From Cololabis saira (taxonomy: Eukaryota > Chordata > Actinopteri > Beloniformes > Belonidae): a DNA stretch of 64,000 nt. Location: NCBI RefSeq assembly GCF_033807715.1, contig NC_084599.1, positions 14,110,625-14,174,624 of the forward strand, given 5' to 3'. The notes under the pieces were generated by a model. That model was not told where the DNA came from, did no database searches, and was given only the letters and a program-made list of their open reading frames with translations. Each line of letters begins with the position of its first letter. The stretch's first letter is position 1. The position numbers and the translations under genes are program-made. Shown one piece after another: positions 1-10,830 of this stretch.

Positions 1-2440
1 AACTGAAAAACACACAGCAATATTTTCCATCACACATTAACCACAAACTATTTCCACCCTGCTCAAAGTCCAGTTCTGACTGGGAAAATGTGTTTTAAAG
101 GGTGTTATTTTAATAGGAGCATGATGCTAAGATATTCAGAACCAGCTGAACATTGATCATTTATGTTAATCTTATTTACTTCAGCAAGAGTAGAGAAAGC
201 TGCAGGCTCTGGGACATTTACAAATAGCCTATATTTTTGATTGTTCAACTTATTATTAATGCTAACAAATACTAGACTTTACTTTGATTGGCGTGTATCA
301 GGACACATATAGGTCTTGCTAACAAGATTTTTTCTAAAATCTTTGTTTCTGTTCAAGCACCCAAATGCAGTGAGTCAGCGCTCATAATATGAAGATTGTG
401 TAATGGAAGCAGTCAAACACAAGTCATTTCCTTTCTTTATCTTTTGAAATGAAAGATAATACTTCATAAGTTTTGCAATACTTTTTCAGCTGCAGTCAAT
501 CTCTTTTTCTGAATTCCATTTTTTGGTGAAGCTTTACATGCAAACTTAGACGTGTGTCACCATCTCTGCCTGCACCACCTCGTCTGGTTGGGAGTCTTTC
601 CATTTTGAAAAGTTGTGTATTAATTCTTTGGTAAGAAAGAAAAACAATACTAACATGAGTTTTTTTTTTTTTTTTTTTTTTTTTGTCCAATGAGTATTAC
701 CCAAAAGTTAAAAAAAAAGTGTTTAGTTATTTTCAGAAATGATTGTTTATTTAATCTAATGATCTGCAACCTACATTTCTGGTAAACTCTGACTTTCCCT
801 TTCATTCACACAGGGAGAAGATGGGCACATTTCTTGGACAATACACCCACACTTTTGGTACTGTGCTTCCAAAACACCATGTGTGATGGCTGTGGAGAGT
901 CGTGTGGAACAGGTTTCTGCTGCTGTCTGAGTCATTACGAAGCCAATTATGCATCAGAGAGGACAGAAACAGAGGAGCGCCAAAAGGAAACAGACACAGA
1001 GACCTAGATAAACATCTCACTTCTTTCTGCAGAAATAGAAAAGTATTTATGTGACCATGGCTGGATGAAACTACCAACAGGACGACCCTGTCAAACTTGA
1101 GAGAGATACAACAAAGAAAGAAAGAAAGGGTAGGAGAGCTAAAACAAAGGCACAGACAAAAAATGAAGAGAATAACAAACAAAGTGAGAGATAGATTTCC
1201 CACTCTATGGACAGGGGAGTCCCCGAGCCTCAGCCACCACGGTGGGTCTTAATCTCCCACATCCTCACTGCGTAGAGGTTTTATCTCGCATCTTGAGTGG
1301 GCTTTTGTCAAAGGTGTTAGCCTATCGCTGACTTTGTTAGTTGTCCCTGAGCAGACTATAGAGCTTTAACATGGCATGGGGAATCCCCCCCCGCAGCTCT
1401 CTACAAGTATCGGTGAACTTCTCAATCCTGCATAAAGCTTCTTACACATGTTATAATCATTTATGAGCAATTTATAGAAATTTAATGCTTACTGTACATT
1501 CCAGGAACCCTTCTGCTGACTAAAACAAATAAGACTGGTGGACCCCCTTAGAGTGGTTGTTGCTGCAATACAGTGTGAGGGAAAAACAAAAAGGTACCGT
1601 CCCTGCTAAAATTGGATGTCACTTTGTGGCTTTCATTCGGGAGAACATTGCAGTCTCAGTTTCATAAAAGCAGATCAGCTCACTCTTTGAGTGTTATCTT
1701 GATTAGAAATGAAGCTGAGTGTGAAGGAATCAAATAAAATTAGACTTTATCATGGAAGATCATGAAGGACCCCTGTGAACATCAGAGGGTTAGTTCAGAG
1801 AAAAGATTACAGGCAGGACGACTAATTTAACAATAATGCAAATATAAGGCGACGTGACTTAAATGTGTGTAGGCTTTACTTCTGGACCAATCATATTGAT
1901 TCCTATATCATTTTTTGTCAACTTCAGTAAGTCCTGTCCCCCCTCTCCCTTAAGTGGACATCCTCCAACATCGTCAGTTGGACGTTAAATCACATTCTGA
2001 TTGATTATCGATTGAGCATCATATATTTTTCAAACCAACAGATGTTATTATTGTAATCATATCACTGGTATCATTGCGACCATTATCATCTCTCCACAAA
2101 CTAACAACGATAACTTCTTCTGCCCTTCTATTCTTCCTTTCCTGTTTTCTACTGTTTCCTATTATGTGTTTTTTTCTTTTTCTGCTTATTTTTTATCTCT
2201 GTGTGTTTGTTATATTTGTTTATTTTTTTATTACTTCTTATTCAGAGTATTGGAGTTATACAAGGTAAAATAAAAAATGAAAATGAATTTAAAATAAAGA
2301 AAAATTAAGATGTATTTGCAGCCTTTGTTTACATATATCAACCTTGTTGTATGGTTAGGAAAGGTCTGGATACACATCTGTAATGATGATCGCAATGGAA
2401 TAGAAAAATGAACAATAATATTATAATGTACACCAGTTAC
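1..2440. other. Unannotated intergenic stretch
   Basis: I see no supported gene here. The only low-complexity feature is a 25-base T run at 660-684. The open frames at 496-690 and 802-1203 are low-complexity or lack any family resemblance. The AT-rich, non-repetitive look fits ordinary intergenic DNA, though exons of a gene extending out of the window cannot be excluded. Confidence 0.5.
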
Positions 2441-2448
2441 AATACGGT

Positions 2449-2804
2449 TGTCAGGATTTGTGGAGAAGAACCGAAGGCAGGCTGGTGTGGTGAGGGAGGC
2501 CGGAGGCAGGAGTTCTCAAAAAAACAAGGATTTATTCCAAAGAAGGCAAGGATCAAAAACAAAGCGCTGCTTAGTAAGATCAAAAACTCAAAGAAACAGG
2601 GATCAAAAACCTGGAGGAAAACCGTGGCAGGAAACATGGAGGGAAGAACAGTACGGACCGACAGGGAACAAGGGAATGACAACTGATATACTCAGGGGAT
2701 AACGAGACACGACGAGACACAGGTGCAGACAATCAGGGCAGATGGGACACAGTCGGGGCAAAACAGAAACTCAAAGACTGGGGGGGAAGAGTCAAACCCT
2801 GACA
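2449..2804. mobile_element. Short element with TGTCAGG...CCTGACA ends (solo LTR or MITE)
   Basis: The segment opens TGTCAGGATTTG and closes with the inverted counterpart CAAACCCTGACA. It therefore has both TG...CA ends and short inverted ends. The interior is purine-rich and non-coding. I could not find a convincing target-site duplication (flanks ACGGT versus ATAAT), so I cannot decide between a solo LTR and a DNA-type MITE. A (TAA)n tract starts about 30 bases downstream. Confidence 0.45.
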
Positions 2805-2835
2805 ATAATAACGAACAAGGTAGCCTCCATTCTGG

Positions 2836-2955
<120 letters not shown>

Positions 2956-4010
2956 GTACATTGTATCTATTTAAGGTACCATTTAAGGGCACTCAAGGTC
3001 ACCTTTACAGTGCACACAAACACCGATTAAAAGAACAAAAAAGGACAACAATATAAATGCAGTGAAATCAGAAATCAGCATTAGCCTAGAGGGGGAGAAA
3101 TTAAAGTGAGTAGGCCAGTTTGAACAGGTGGGCTTTTAGATGGGATTTGAAGATTGATCGTGAGTTTGGGGGAGAGTTCCAGAGGCGGGGGGGCAGAGCA
3201 GCTGAAATCCCCCATAGTGGACAGACGGGCAACGGACATGGTAAGGCTGATGGAGGAGGCTGACCTGAGAGTCCGGGAGGGAGTGCTGATGTGGAGGAGG
3301 TCAGAGAGGTATGGGGGGTGAGGTTGTGGATGGCCTTGGAGCAGGGTTTTGAAGTCAATGTGAAACTTGAGAGGAAGCTAGTGGAGTTGTTGGAGAACAG
3401 GAGTGATATGATTGATAGTTGGAGTTCTGGAGACAATACGGGCGGCTGAGTCCTGGACCAAATGGAGCTTCTGGATGGACTTGAGGAGGAGACCAGAGAG
3501 GCGGGAGTTGCAGTAGTCCAAGCAGTGACTAGAGTGTGGACGAGAATAGCAACGCTGTTGGAAGTGAGGGAAGGAGAGAGGCAGTTAATATTGCGAAGAT
3601 GGAAGTACTATTATTAACATTATTAATGTGGGTCTGGAATGACAATGAGCTGTCAAGGACAACACCCTTAACCTGAGGGGAGGGAGAAACAGAGGAGTTG
3701 TCGGAGACGGTGAAACTGGGAGTCCTATTGAGAGTGGATTTTGAATCAACAACGAGGACCTCCGTTTTCTCACTGTCGAGTTTGAGGAAGTTGGAGGAGA
3801 GACAGGATTTGATATCCTGTAAACAGACACGAGGGGGCGGGAAGGTGAAGGTGGATTTAGAGGGGAGGTAGAGCCGGTTGTTTTCTGTCTAACAATAGAA
3901 ATGGATGTTGTATTTCCGGAAAATATGACCAAGAGGAAGGAGTTAGATAATAAATAGGATGGGGTCGAGGACAGAACCTTGGGGAACACCAGAGGAGACG
4001 GCCCTCTGCC
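2956..4010 (-). mobile_element. Antisense 3' end of an L2-like LINE
   Basis: On the minus strand the frame at 3436-3101 ends in a stretch reading LWNSPPNSRS...FKSHLKAHLFKLAYSL. This is the usual C-terminal signature (LWN.LP...LR / FK..LKTHLF.LA) of L2-clade reverse-transcriptase ORFs in fish. Sequence with the same strand character continues to about 4010, with several stops and frameshifts. It is a decayed fragment with no promoter or TSD visible. The clade is inferred from the C-terminal motif only. Confidence 0.55.
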
Positions 4011-4254
4011 CTACACAAAGTCAGTAACATCAATTAAATAACTATGCTCTTTCAGCAGGGCTCTCAAGACTCACGCATTGAGTTTACATGATCTCACGCC
4101 GCACACAATATTTCCCACGCTAAGAAATTAACTTCAGAGACAGTTGACTCACACTTGATGGATCCATGGAGAGACTGATGATGAAACACTTCCCCTTTTG
4201 TGATGAACAAAGCCATGGATCCGCTGCAGTTTACTATAGCCTAAACATATCAGT

Positions 4255-4269
4255 AGATGATGCTGTCAT
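4255..4269. repeat. Left TSD of the L1-like insertion
   Basis: AGATGATGCTGTCAT, identical to 5538-5552. The first A of the right copy merges with the poly-A tail, so the TSD is 14 or 15 bases. Confidence 0.85.
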
Positions 4270-5537
4270 GTCCTTTTCAGAAATATCAACCAAATATAAC
4301 ATCCCAAAAACGCATTTCTTTAAATAGCTTCAAATTAGACATTTTATATCATCATCTCAAAACTATTCGTTTGACATACCTATTACTTCCTCATTAGAAA
4401 CAGCAATTATGGGACATTGCTATGATAAAGGTTTAATTTCATCTCTGTATGATTTGCTCGTATCCGGGTCCGATGAATCTTCAAAACATACCGTAAGCTG
4501 CGATTGTGGATGGAAGACATAGGAGATGTAATATCACTACAAGACTGGAAAGGGGCATGGATGAAAGCTCAGAAACAAACAATTAATAGCAACCTGAAAC
4601 TTATTCAGTATAAATGGCTGATGCGTACATACATACTGTAACCCCAGTCAAACTGCACAAGTTTAATGATAACATCCCTGATACATGTATTAAGTGCAAT
4701 GAAGCAAGAGGAACGTTGTACCACTGCATATGAGAATGTGTGAAAGTTAAATCCTTCTGGCAGGATATTATTAATATGATTGATCAGATATTAGGCAAAA
4801 AGTTACCAATGGATCCAAGGTTTCTTATTCTGGGTATATACCCAACTATGTCAAAACTACAAAATAAAGAATCTAGACTTTTAGATATGTGTATATTACA
4901 AGCTAAACATATCATTGCCCTTAATTGGAAAAATGTTGATGGACCAAGAATTGGAAGGTGGATTAAAGAGATGGCTTTAAACATGACAATGGAAAAGATA
5001 ACTTACATTATTAGACGGAAGCAAAATGTCTTTGATGACATCTGGAGACCTTTTATATGTTTTTTAAGACATGATACTAATGTTGGTAACTTACTTCAGC
5101 AGGAGGCGGCTCAGAGGGAGTAGAATATCCATGTGGGGTGATATAATGGACTGAAAATGTTCTTGAAATACATCAATGTCATAATTGATCTCAGTATTTG
5201 TATGCATGTATTTGTATGTATGTCTGTATTCACATGGACATGCGTATACCGTATATCACATCCAGGGTTCTATTGCTATCAGCTGTACTTATTTAATGGA
5301 TATCTATGTTTATGTGTTTCTTAATCAATACTATATCTATTAATGTTTTTCCCTCTTTTGCGCTATTTTTTTTTTTTAATTATTATTCCAACCCATTTTT
5401 CTTATTCTTTCTAGGGGACGAGGGGATGGGAGGGAGAACGGGGAGAAAAAGTTTGCTTTGTTGCCTGTAACAGTGACTGATGTTTGACTTGTTGGAAACT
5501 GCAAAGAAAAATCTAATAAATACATTTAAAAAAAAAA
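4270..5537 (+). mobile_element. 5'-truncated L1-like LINE insertion with TSD and poly-A tail
   Basis: The right end is an A-tract (5527-5538) following the AATAAA-like sequence at 5516. The 15-base sequence AGATGATGCTGTCAT occurs just before the body (4255-4269) and again right after the tail (5538-5552), a classic target-primed TSD. The body encodes only the C-terminal end of an L1/Tx1-type ORF2. It holds the KTHFFK motif near 4310, a C-x2-C-type zinc-knuckle region near 4690-4740, and a 127-codon open stretch at 4740-5123 ending in a W..I.RRK..F...W.PF pattern. Several in-frame stops show that it is dead. Length is about 1.27 kb, against 5-6 kb for a full element. Confidence 0.85.
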
Positions 5538-5552
5538 AGATGATGCTGTCAT
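5538..5552. repeat. Right TSD of the L1-like insertion
   Basis: An exact copy of 4255-4269, immediately after the A-tail. The next bases differ (G at 4270, C at 5553), which fixes the boundary. Confidence 0.85.
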
Positions 5553-5589
5553 CTACTTGCTACATCAGAACCGACACACCTGGAGACGA

Positions 5590-5854
5590 CTGGAAGTGCG
5601 GTGAGTCATGATCTTTGATTTTTTTTGTTTGTTTTTAATTTGAATGTCTACAGTATGTGGGGGAGGGAGGGGGGGTATGTGTGCTGTGTGGGTATTAAAG
5701 TGAGGATGTGTGTCAAAATGACCAAATGTGTGTTTTGAACCTTGACTGTGTGATTTTTCTCCATGTTGAATGTTGATTTTATTATGTAAAGCACTTTGTG
5801 TTACTCGTGTATGAAAAGTGCTACAGTATATAAATAAAGTTTGATTTGATTTGA
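5590..5854 (+). mobile_element. 3' UTR of a teleost non-LTR retroelement ending in (TTGAT)n
   Basis: The segment ends in GTGCTACAGTATATAAATAAA followed by GTTTGATTTGATTTGAT. Many fish LINE 3' ends carry this kind of polyadenylation-like tail with a short 5-bp satellite. No coding sequence remains upstream in this piece. The downstream part of the TTGAT tract reappears after the Rex3 copy at 6607, so the original tail was probably split by Rex3. Confidence 0.55.
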
Positions 5855-6604
5855 TGGTTCTCCATCGGGAAAGGGTGGCGTGCCTTCTCCGGGTGGGTGG
5901 AGAAGTCCTGCCTCAGGTGGAGGAGTTCAAGTATCTCGGGGTTTTGTTCACGAGTGAGGGAACGATGGAGCGTGAGATTGACAGGCGGATCGGTGCAGCG
6001 TCCGCAGTTATGCGGTCGATGTACCGGACCGTCGTGGTGAAGAGGGAGCTGAGGCGAAAGGCGAAGCTCTCGATTTACCGGTCAAGCTACGCCCCTACCC
6101 TCACCTATGGTCATGAACTTTGGGTAGTGACCGAAAGGACGAGATTGCGGATACAAGTGGCCAAGATGAGTTTCCTCCACAGGGTGGCTGGACGCTCCCT
6201 TAGAGATAGGGTGAGGAGTTCAGTCACCCGGGAGGAGCTCGGAGTCGAGCCGCTGCTCCTTCACATTGAGAGGAGTCAGCTGAGGTGGCTTGGACATCTG
6301 TACCGGATCCTCCTGGACGCCTCCCTAGGCAGGTGTTCCTGGCATGTCCCTCCTCCCTAGGGAGGTGTTCCAGGCATGTCCCTCCTCCCTAGGCAGGTGT
6401 TCCAGGCATGTCCCACCGGGAGGAGACCCCGGGGAAGACCCAGGACACGCTGGAGAGACTATGTCTCTCGGCTGGCCTGGGAACGCCTCGGACTCCCCTC
6501 AGAAGAGCTGGAGGAAGTGTCTGGGGTGAAGGAAGTCTGGGCATCCCTGCTGAGGCTGCTGCCCCGCGACCCGGGAACGGATAAGCGGAAGAAGATGAGT
6601 CCAT
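5855..6604 (+). mobile_element. 5'-truncated Rex3 (RTE-clade) retrotransposon
   Basis: The main frame (5851-6360) and the downstream frame (6376-6600) together give the C-terminal part of a Rex3/RTE ORF. They show the motifs VEEFKYLGVLFTSEG, the E.IDRRIGAASAVMRS region, the YRSSYAPTLTYGHELWV block, the SFLHRVAGRSLRDRVRSS block and RGRPRTRWRDYVSRLAWERL. The 3' end, GGATAAGCGGAAGAAGATG, is the normal Rex3 terminus. A 33-base tandem expansion at 6321-6418 shifts the frame, so the copy is not functional. Rex3 is among the commonest fish LINEs. Confidence 0.9.
6321..6418 (+). repeat. 33-bp tandem triplication inside Rex3
   Basis: The block CTCCCTAGGCAGGTGTTCC plus GGCATGTCCC is present three times in a row with single-base differences (GGCAGG, GGGAGG, GGCAGG). 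Normal Rex3 has one such segment, coding for the REVF.ACPTG part. The expansion is local and disrupts the reading frame. Confidence 0.85.
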
Positions 6605-6606
6605 GA

Positions 6607-6667
6607 GTTGATTTGATTTGATTTGATTTGATTTGATTTGATTTGATTTGATTTGATTTGATTTGAT
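6607..6667 (+). repeat. (TTGAT)n pentanucleotide microsatellite
   Basis: About 12 units follow the Rex3 3' end. The same unit occurs in three copies directly before Rex3 (5838-5854), so Rex3 probably landed inside a pre-existing pentanucleotide tract that tailed an older LINE. Confidence 0.95.
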
Positions 6668-6839
6668 TCTCAGGTGCTTTCAACACCATTCAACTGGCAA
6701 TCGTGTATGGGAAGCTGGAGGAAGCAGGACTACCTCAGCAACAGGCCATAGTACATGAGGCTGCAAAACTGCAAAACCTCAGGTCCTCTCACTGTTCCTC
6801 TTCACACTCTACACATCAAACAGTTCTCTGACGACAGTG

Positions 6840-8240
6840 TGTCTGAGAGTGTGTCTCGACCGTAGTGCAGCTTTTGATACTGTGGACCATGTCATTTTAC
6901 TTCAGCGCCTTGAGGCACAGTTCTTAACTGGTTTTCATCATATCTAAGTAGTAGATCTTTCTCTGTTTCGGTCGGCAGCTATGAATCTGATAATGTCAGC
7001 ACTCAATATGGAGTCCCACAAGGGTCAATTCTAGGTCCCCTACTTTTCAATTAGTATATGTTACCACTTGGGTCCATCATTCGGCATCATAATATTCAGT
7101 ATCATTCTTATGCTAATGACACACAATTATATGTATCTGTTACTGCTGATCATTTGAGCCCAGTCAATGACCTCATTCAATACATTACAGATATCAAGTA
7201 TTGGATGGAAACAAACTTTTTACAGGTGAATGAGGAAAAAACAGAGATTATTTTAGTTGGTCCAAGTGCTCTGAGGCAACATATTCTCCCTCTATTAACT
7301 CCTCTGTCAGTAAAACCTTGTGAACTTGTCAAAAACTTGGGTGTTATGTTAGATGCTGATCTTAACCTCCAGAAACACATACTAATGTCTCCAGGACTGC
7401 CTTCTATTATGTTAGAAATATATCTAAAGTAAGATGCTTTCTGTCACAATCAGACTCTGAAAAGTTGGTTCATGCTTTTATATCCAGTAGATTAAATTAT
7501 TGCAATGCACTTTTTGCAGGACTAACAAAGCAAGTGTTACATAAACTCCAGTTTATTCAAAATGCTGTAGCCAGAATTCTAACAAAAACCAGGAGGTATG
7601 AACACATCACTCCTGTTTTATCCTCTCTGCACTGGCTCCCTGTTAAACAAAGAGTAGATTTTAAAGTACTTCTTATTGTCTTTAAAGCGACACTACGTAA
7701 CTTTTCCACCTTAATATAATATTTCCAGAGTCATTGTGATGGTACATCAACTTCCAACAGGTTTAATGACACCTCTGTCATGGTCTGAGGGGTCTGTATC
7801 GCCTTCACTGGCACTATGTAACTTTGAGGAGCATGGTAGGAACCCTGCCACACTACTGGTAAAGCACTACCGCTTTTGTCCAAAGGAGCCGCCAAACTCA
7901 ACAAAAGCTGAAAGTTACGTTGTGCTGCTTTAAATCTATGAATGGCTTAGCTCCCTCCTACATGGTTGACATGCTGACTGAATACACACCGGACAGATCC
8001 CTTAGATCATCAAATAGTCTTCTCATCATACCTAGAATTCACACTAGATCTGCTCATGGTGCTTCCAGTCACTACTACACTCTCTGGAATTCCTGGCCGC
8101 AGGGGGGGCTGGGGGTGACTGCCGCTCCGAACTCACTACTCAACGCCGAAGAGGAAAAAAGAAAGTGTTCTGATTAAAATAAAGAAAGTTGGACTATATA
8201 ACAATTGCGTTCATAAGGATAAAGTTTAAAAAAAAATAAA
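6840..8240 (+). mobile_element. Degenerate L2-like LINE (reverse transcriptase), split by a MITE
   Basis: Pieces in several frames give reverse-transcriptase motifs in order. AAFDTVDH lies at about 6870 and [13 protein letters not shown] near 7010. The catalytic-box region YANDTQLY (usual YADD, with D changed to N) lies near 7110. KTEIILVGP, LNYCNALFAGL, LQ.IQNAVARIL and HWLPVKQR lie between 7250 and 7650. SMNGLAPSYM and the C-terminal part continue after 7935. An A-rich tail lies near 8225. Stops, frameshifts and the altered YADD box show that it is dead. The MITE at 7687-7928 interrupts it at a Phe-Lys codon pair. Confidence 0.8.
7687..7928. mobile_element. 242-bp MITE inserted in the L2 reading frame
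   Basis: The ends are inverted copies: GCGACACTACGTAACTTT on the left, and on the right GCAGCACAACGTAACTTT when read on the minus strand. TTTAAA flanks both sides (7681-7686 and 7929-7934). Removing the element plus one TTTAAA restores the usual L2 reading IVFK-SMNG across the junction, which proves that it is an insertion. The TSD could be TTAA (piggyBac-like) or the full 6 bases. There is no coding capacity. Confidence 0.88.
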
Positions 8241-8317
8241 AATTAAAGAAATAGTCCCTTCTCCCCGTGTGTATCTGCCTGTCATGCACGGGTACGTGCG
8301 CTCATGTTGTTTACTTT

Positions 8318-8450
8318 TAAGCCGGAATTATGGTTCTGCGTCTACCAACGCAGAGCCTACGCCGTAGGGTCCGGCGTAGGTTGTGCGTCGCCGCGTACCC
8401 TACGCCGTAGGCTCTGCGTTGGTATAACGCGGAACCATAAATCAGCCCTG
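8318..8450. mobile_element. AAGCC-type foldback MITE, copy 1
   Basis: A near-perfect inverted repeat. The left arm reads GGAATTATGGTTCTGCGT and the right arm reads ACGCGGAACCATAAATC. CTACGCCGTAGG and GCGTCGCCGCG form the GC-rich centre. The same family recurs at 33336-33446 and 41663-42171. Confidence 0.85.
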
Positions 8451-8950
8451 AGCAGCTCTGAGGGGAGACGGGAGGGAGGAGGGGGAGTGGGGGCTGCCGG
8501 GCCGCCGTCCCGAGTGTCTTGATGATTTGCTGAGCCTACCGTTATTTTTTAAACTGTAAAAAGTGTGTGGGGGGGACAAATACATCATTTTGAAAAGTGG
8601 CCCCCAGTGGAAATTGCGTCGTGCGATCGTGGCACTAACGGGCAGCAACGACGTGCTGCCACTCACTTGCTTTATTTTATACTATTTATATACTTTTTCT
8701 ACTTTTACTGTGACCACCAAATAATCTCGTTTCACTGTCCTCTCTCCACATCATCCACAACATCTAGATCTCAGATCTCAGCGAAATTCAGTGGCACGGT
8801 GGCTCGACACGTTCATTCATTCTGACGCATTCATCCCTAACAGGCTGCAGGAAGCCACTGCGCATGCTCAGTAGGCTCATCCATATGGATTTATGGGCGT
8901 GTTGAGGGCGGGATATGGGGCGGATTCAGCTGCGCAGCTTTCCAGGTGGA

Positions 8951-9258
8951 CTGTGATTCCTAAAGAGAACATTGCGTGGAAGTCTGCGTGCACGCGGTTT
9001 TATAGATCCGGATTTTTTTTTGCGCCCGCCATTTTCGGCTTTTGGGCGTATGTGCACTTTTAGTATGAATCCTACGCACTCCATTTTAAATGAGGCCCCT
9101 GGTCTGTGATTCATAAAGGAACGTTGCGTGCAAATCTGCGTGCACATGGTTTTATTGATCCGGATTTTTTTTTTTGCGCCCGGCATTTTCGGCTTTTGAG
9201 CATACGTGCACTTTTAGTATGACTCCTACGTTGTCCATTTTAAATGAGGCCCCTGGTC
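8951..9258. repeat. Tandem duplication of a ~153-bp MITE-like unit
   Basis: Two adjacent units (8951-9103 and 9104-9258) each begin CTGTGATTC.TAAAG and end CCATTTTAAATGAGGCCCCTGG. Each contains GTGCACTTTTAGTATGA near its right end. Identity is high but with scattered substitutions. Related MITE-like sequence continues upstream to about 8560. I did not identify the family. Confidence 0.8.
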
Positions 9259-9269
9259 ATGAGGGCGGG

Positions 9270-9695
9270 CTCTGTTCTGGGCTGCCTGCTGGACTACGTG
9301 GAGGAAGTGGGTGAGAGGAGGATGTTATCCAAGCTGACATCCATCATGGACATTCCCTCCCATCCCCTGCATCAGTACCGCTCATCCGCACTGCTGTGAG
9401 ACTGTTCAACTATACAGTTTACTTGCATCCTGAACTGACTTTACTTATTTAATTTTTACCTCATATCACTGTACGGATGGGTCTGTAATAACTTCACAAA
9501 CTTCTGCACAGTTGCTATTATGTTTATGTATATTGCATATACAGTATCCTTATCTTTTTTTTTGTATATTGTGCATTTTTCTTTATAGTATTTGATTATT
9601 TGTACTTTTATATAGTTTTTGAGCTGCTATGTCCAGTGAATTTTCCTGCTGTGGGATCAATAAAGTTTGATCTAATCTAATCTTATCTAGACAAC
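9270..9695 (+). mobile_element. Non-LTR retroelement 3' end with (ATCTA)n tail
   Basis: The segment ends CTGTGGGATCAATAAAGTTT, followed by a short GATCTAATCTAATCTTATCTA tail. This is the common 3' terminus of fish LINEs that finish in a 5-bp satellite. The remaining sequence, near 9340-9410, resembles the last codons of the ORF (HPLHQYRSSALL). It is a fragment only. Confidence 0.5.
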
Positions 9696-9699
9696 ATTT

Positions 9700-10510
9700 C
9701 TGTCCTTTTTTAGACATTAAACTCCAGTTCCATTGTGATTCTTTTAATGATTATTGTGATGGCATTTTGATTTTGTCATCATCTGACTTGTGACTTGTGT
9801 TCCCGTCATTTTTTTTTTCTAATCAGTATTTTTGAGTAATATATACAGGGGGATGATAGCGTGAGTTTTGAACTTATCACTCCTTAATGATTCTCATTAA
9901 TTGCCAAAAGTTTCCATTGTAAAAATAATTGATAATACAATACAATACAATTAATACAATATTAACCAGACATTTGGATATATGACACATGCTTGGTGCA
10001 CGTTTTCAGACACATTACATACCATTCCCACAACGTAGCCTCTGAGCATTATTTAAAAAAAAACTAAACAAACAAACAAAAAACTTTGAAATAAATGATT
10101 TTAAGGATAAAGTTGAGTGTTTCATGTTTCTCATTTTCAGACTGAAACCAGAGTTAACTGACTGCTTTATCAAATGAACAAAGGCTGACATTTCCACATA
10201 TATTATTTTAGCTTTTATACTAAATAATTTACAAAAATAGAAATTTAATTTTACATTTTTTCTGCTATTATTAAGGAATACCTTTGGATCCTGGCACTTA
10301 AGTGTAAAATCTCAGACCTTCCTCATTTATAAAGCTTGTAAGGTAGATTTTAAATTTAGAATTTGGCGCCCTCTAGCGACCAAACTTTGATTTACAGTTT
10401 TGCACATAATTTCCAAGTAAAAAAAAAAAAAATCATGTTGACTGTAAAAGTTAATTTCATTTGTTGCATGTAGTTTCCAGGAAGTATTACTTCTGCAAGT
10501 ATTCCACTCT
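9700..10510. other. AT-rich sequence without recognisable features
   Basis: No gene, RNA or repeat boundary could be supported. The frames here are short and of low complexity. Confidence 0.5.
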
Positions 10511-10514
10511 TGCA

Positions 10515-10830
10515 GTTGCGGTAATGCAGAGGCTTGATGGTTAGTGCTGTTGCTTTGCAACTAGAAAAAGGTCCTGGTTTGAATCCAAGCCGGAGCTTTT
10601 CAGTGGGGAGTTTGCATGTTCTCCTTGTGCTTGTGGATTTCTTCAATGGTTTCACTGTTAATAATGTGAATGTTAAGTTAATTAGTGTTTCTAAATTGAC
10701 CATAGGAGTGTGTGTTTGCATGGGGACCTCTTACCTCTTACTGGCAGTGTTCAAATGTTGAGAAACATCACCTGTTTACACCCACACTGGTATCTATCCT
10801 AGCTTCCAGAAACTTATTCCAGCCTGACTT
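10515..10830 (+). mobile_element. tRNA-headed SINE, degenerate copy
   Basis: The head holds an A-box-like GATGGTTAGTGCTG and, about 40 bases later, a B-box-like GGTTTGAATCC. The conserved core GGGGAGTTTGCATGTTCTCC and TTCTAAATTGACCATAGG follow. This is the layout of an old fish SINE transcribed by RNA polymerase III. The copy is diverged and has no visible TSD. Confidence 0.65.

Noticed and set aside
802..1203. 133-codon minus-strand frame
   Set aside because: Hydrophobic, Cys/Ser/Leu-rich low complexity without a known signature. Chance length in an AT-rich region.
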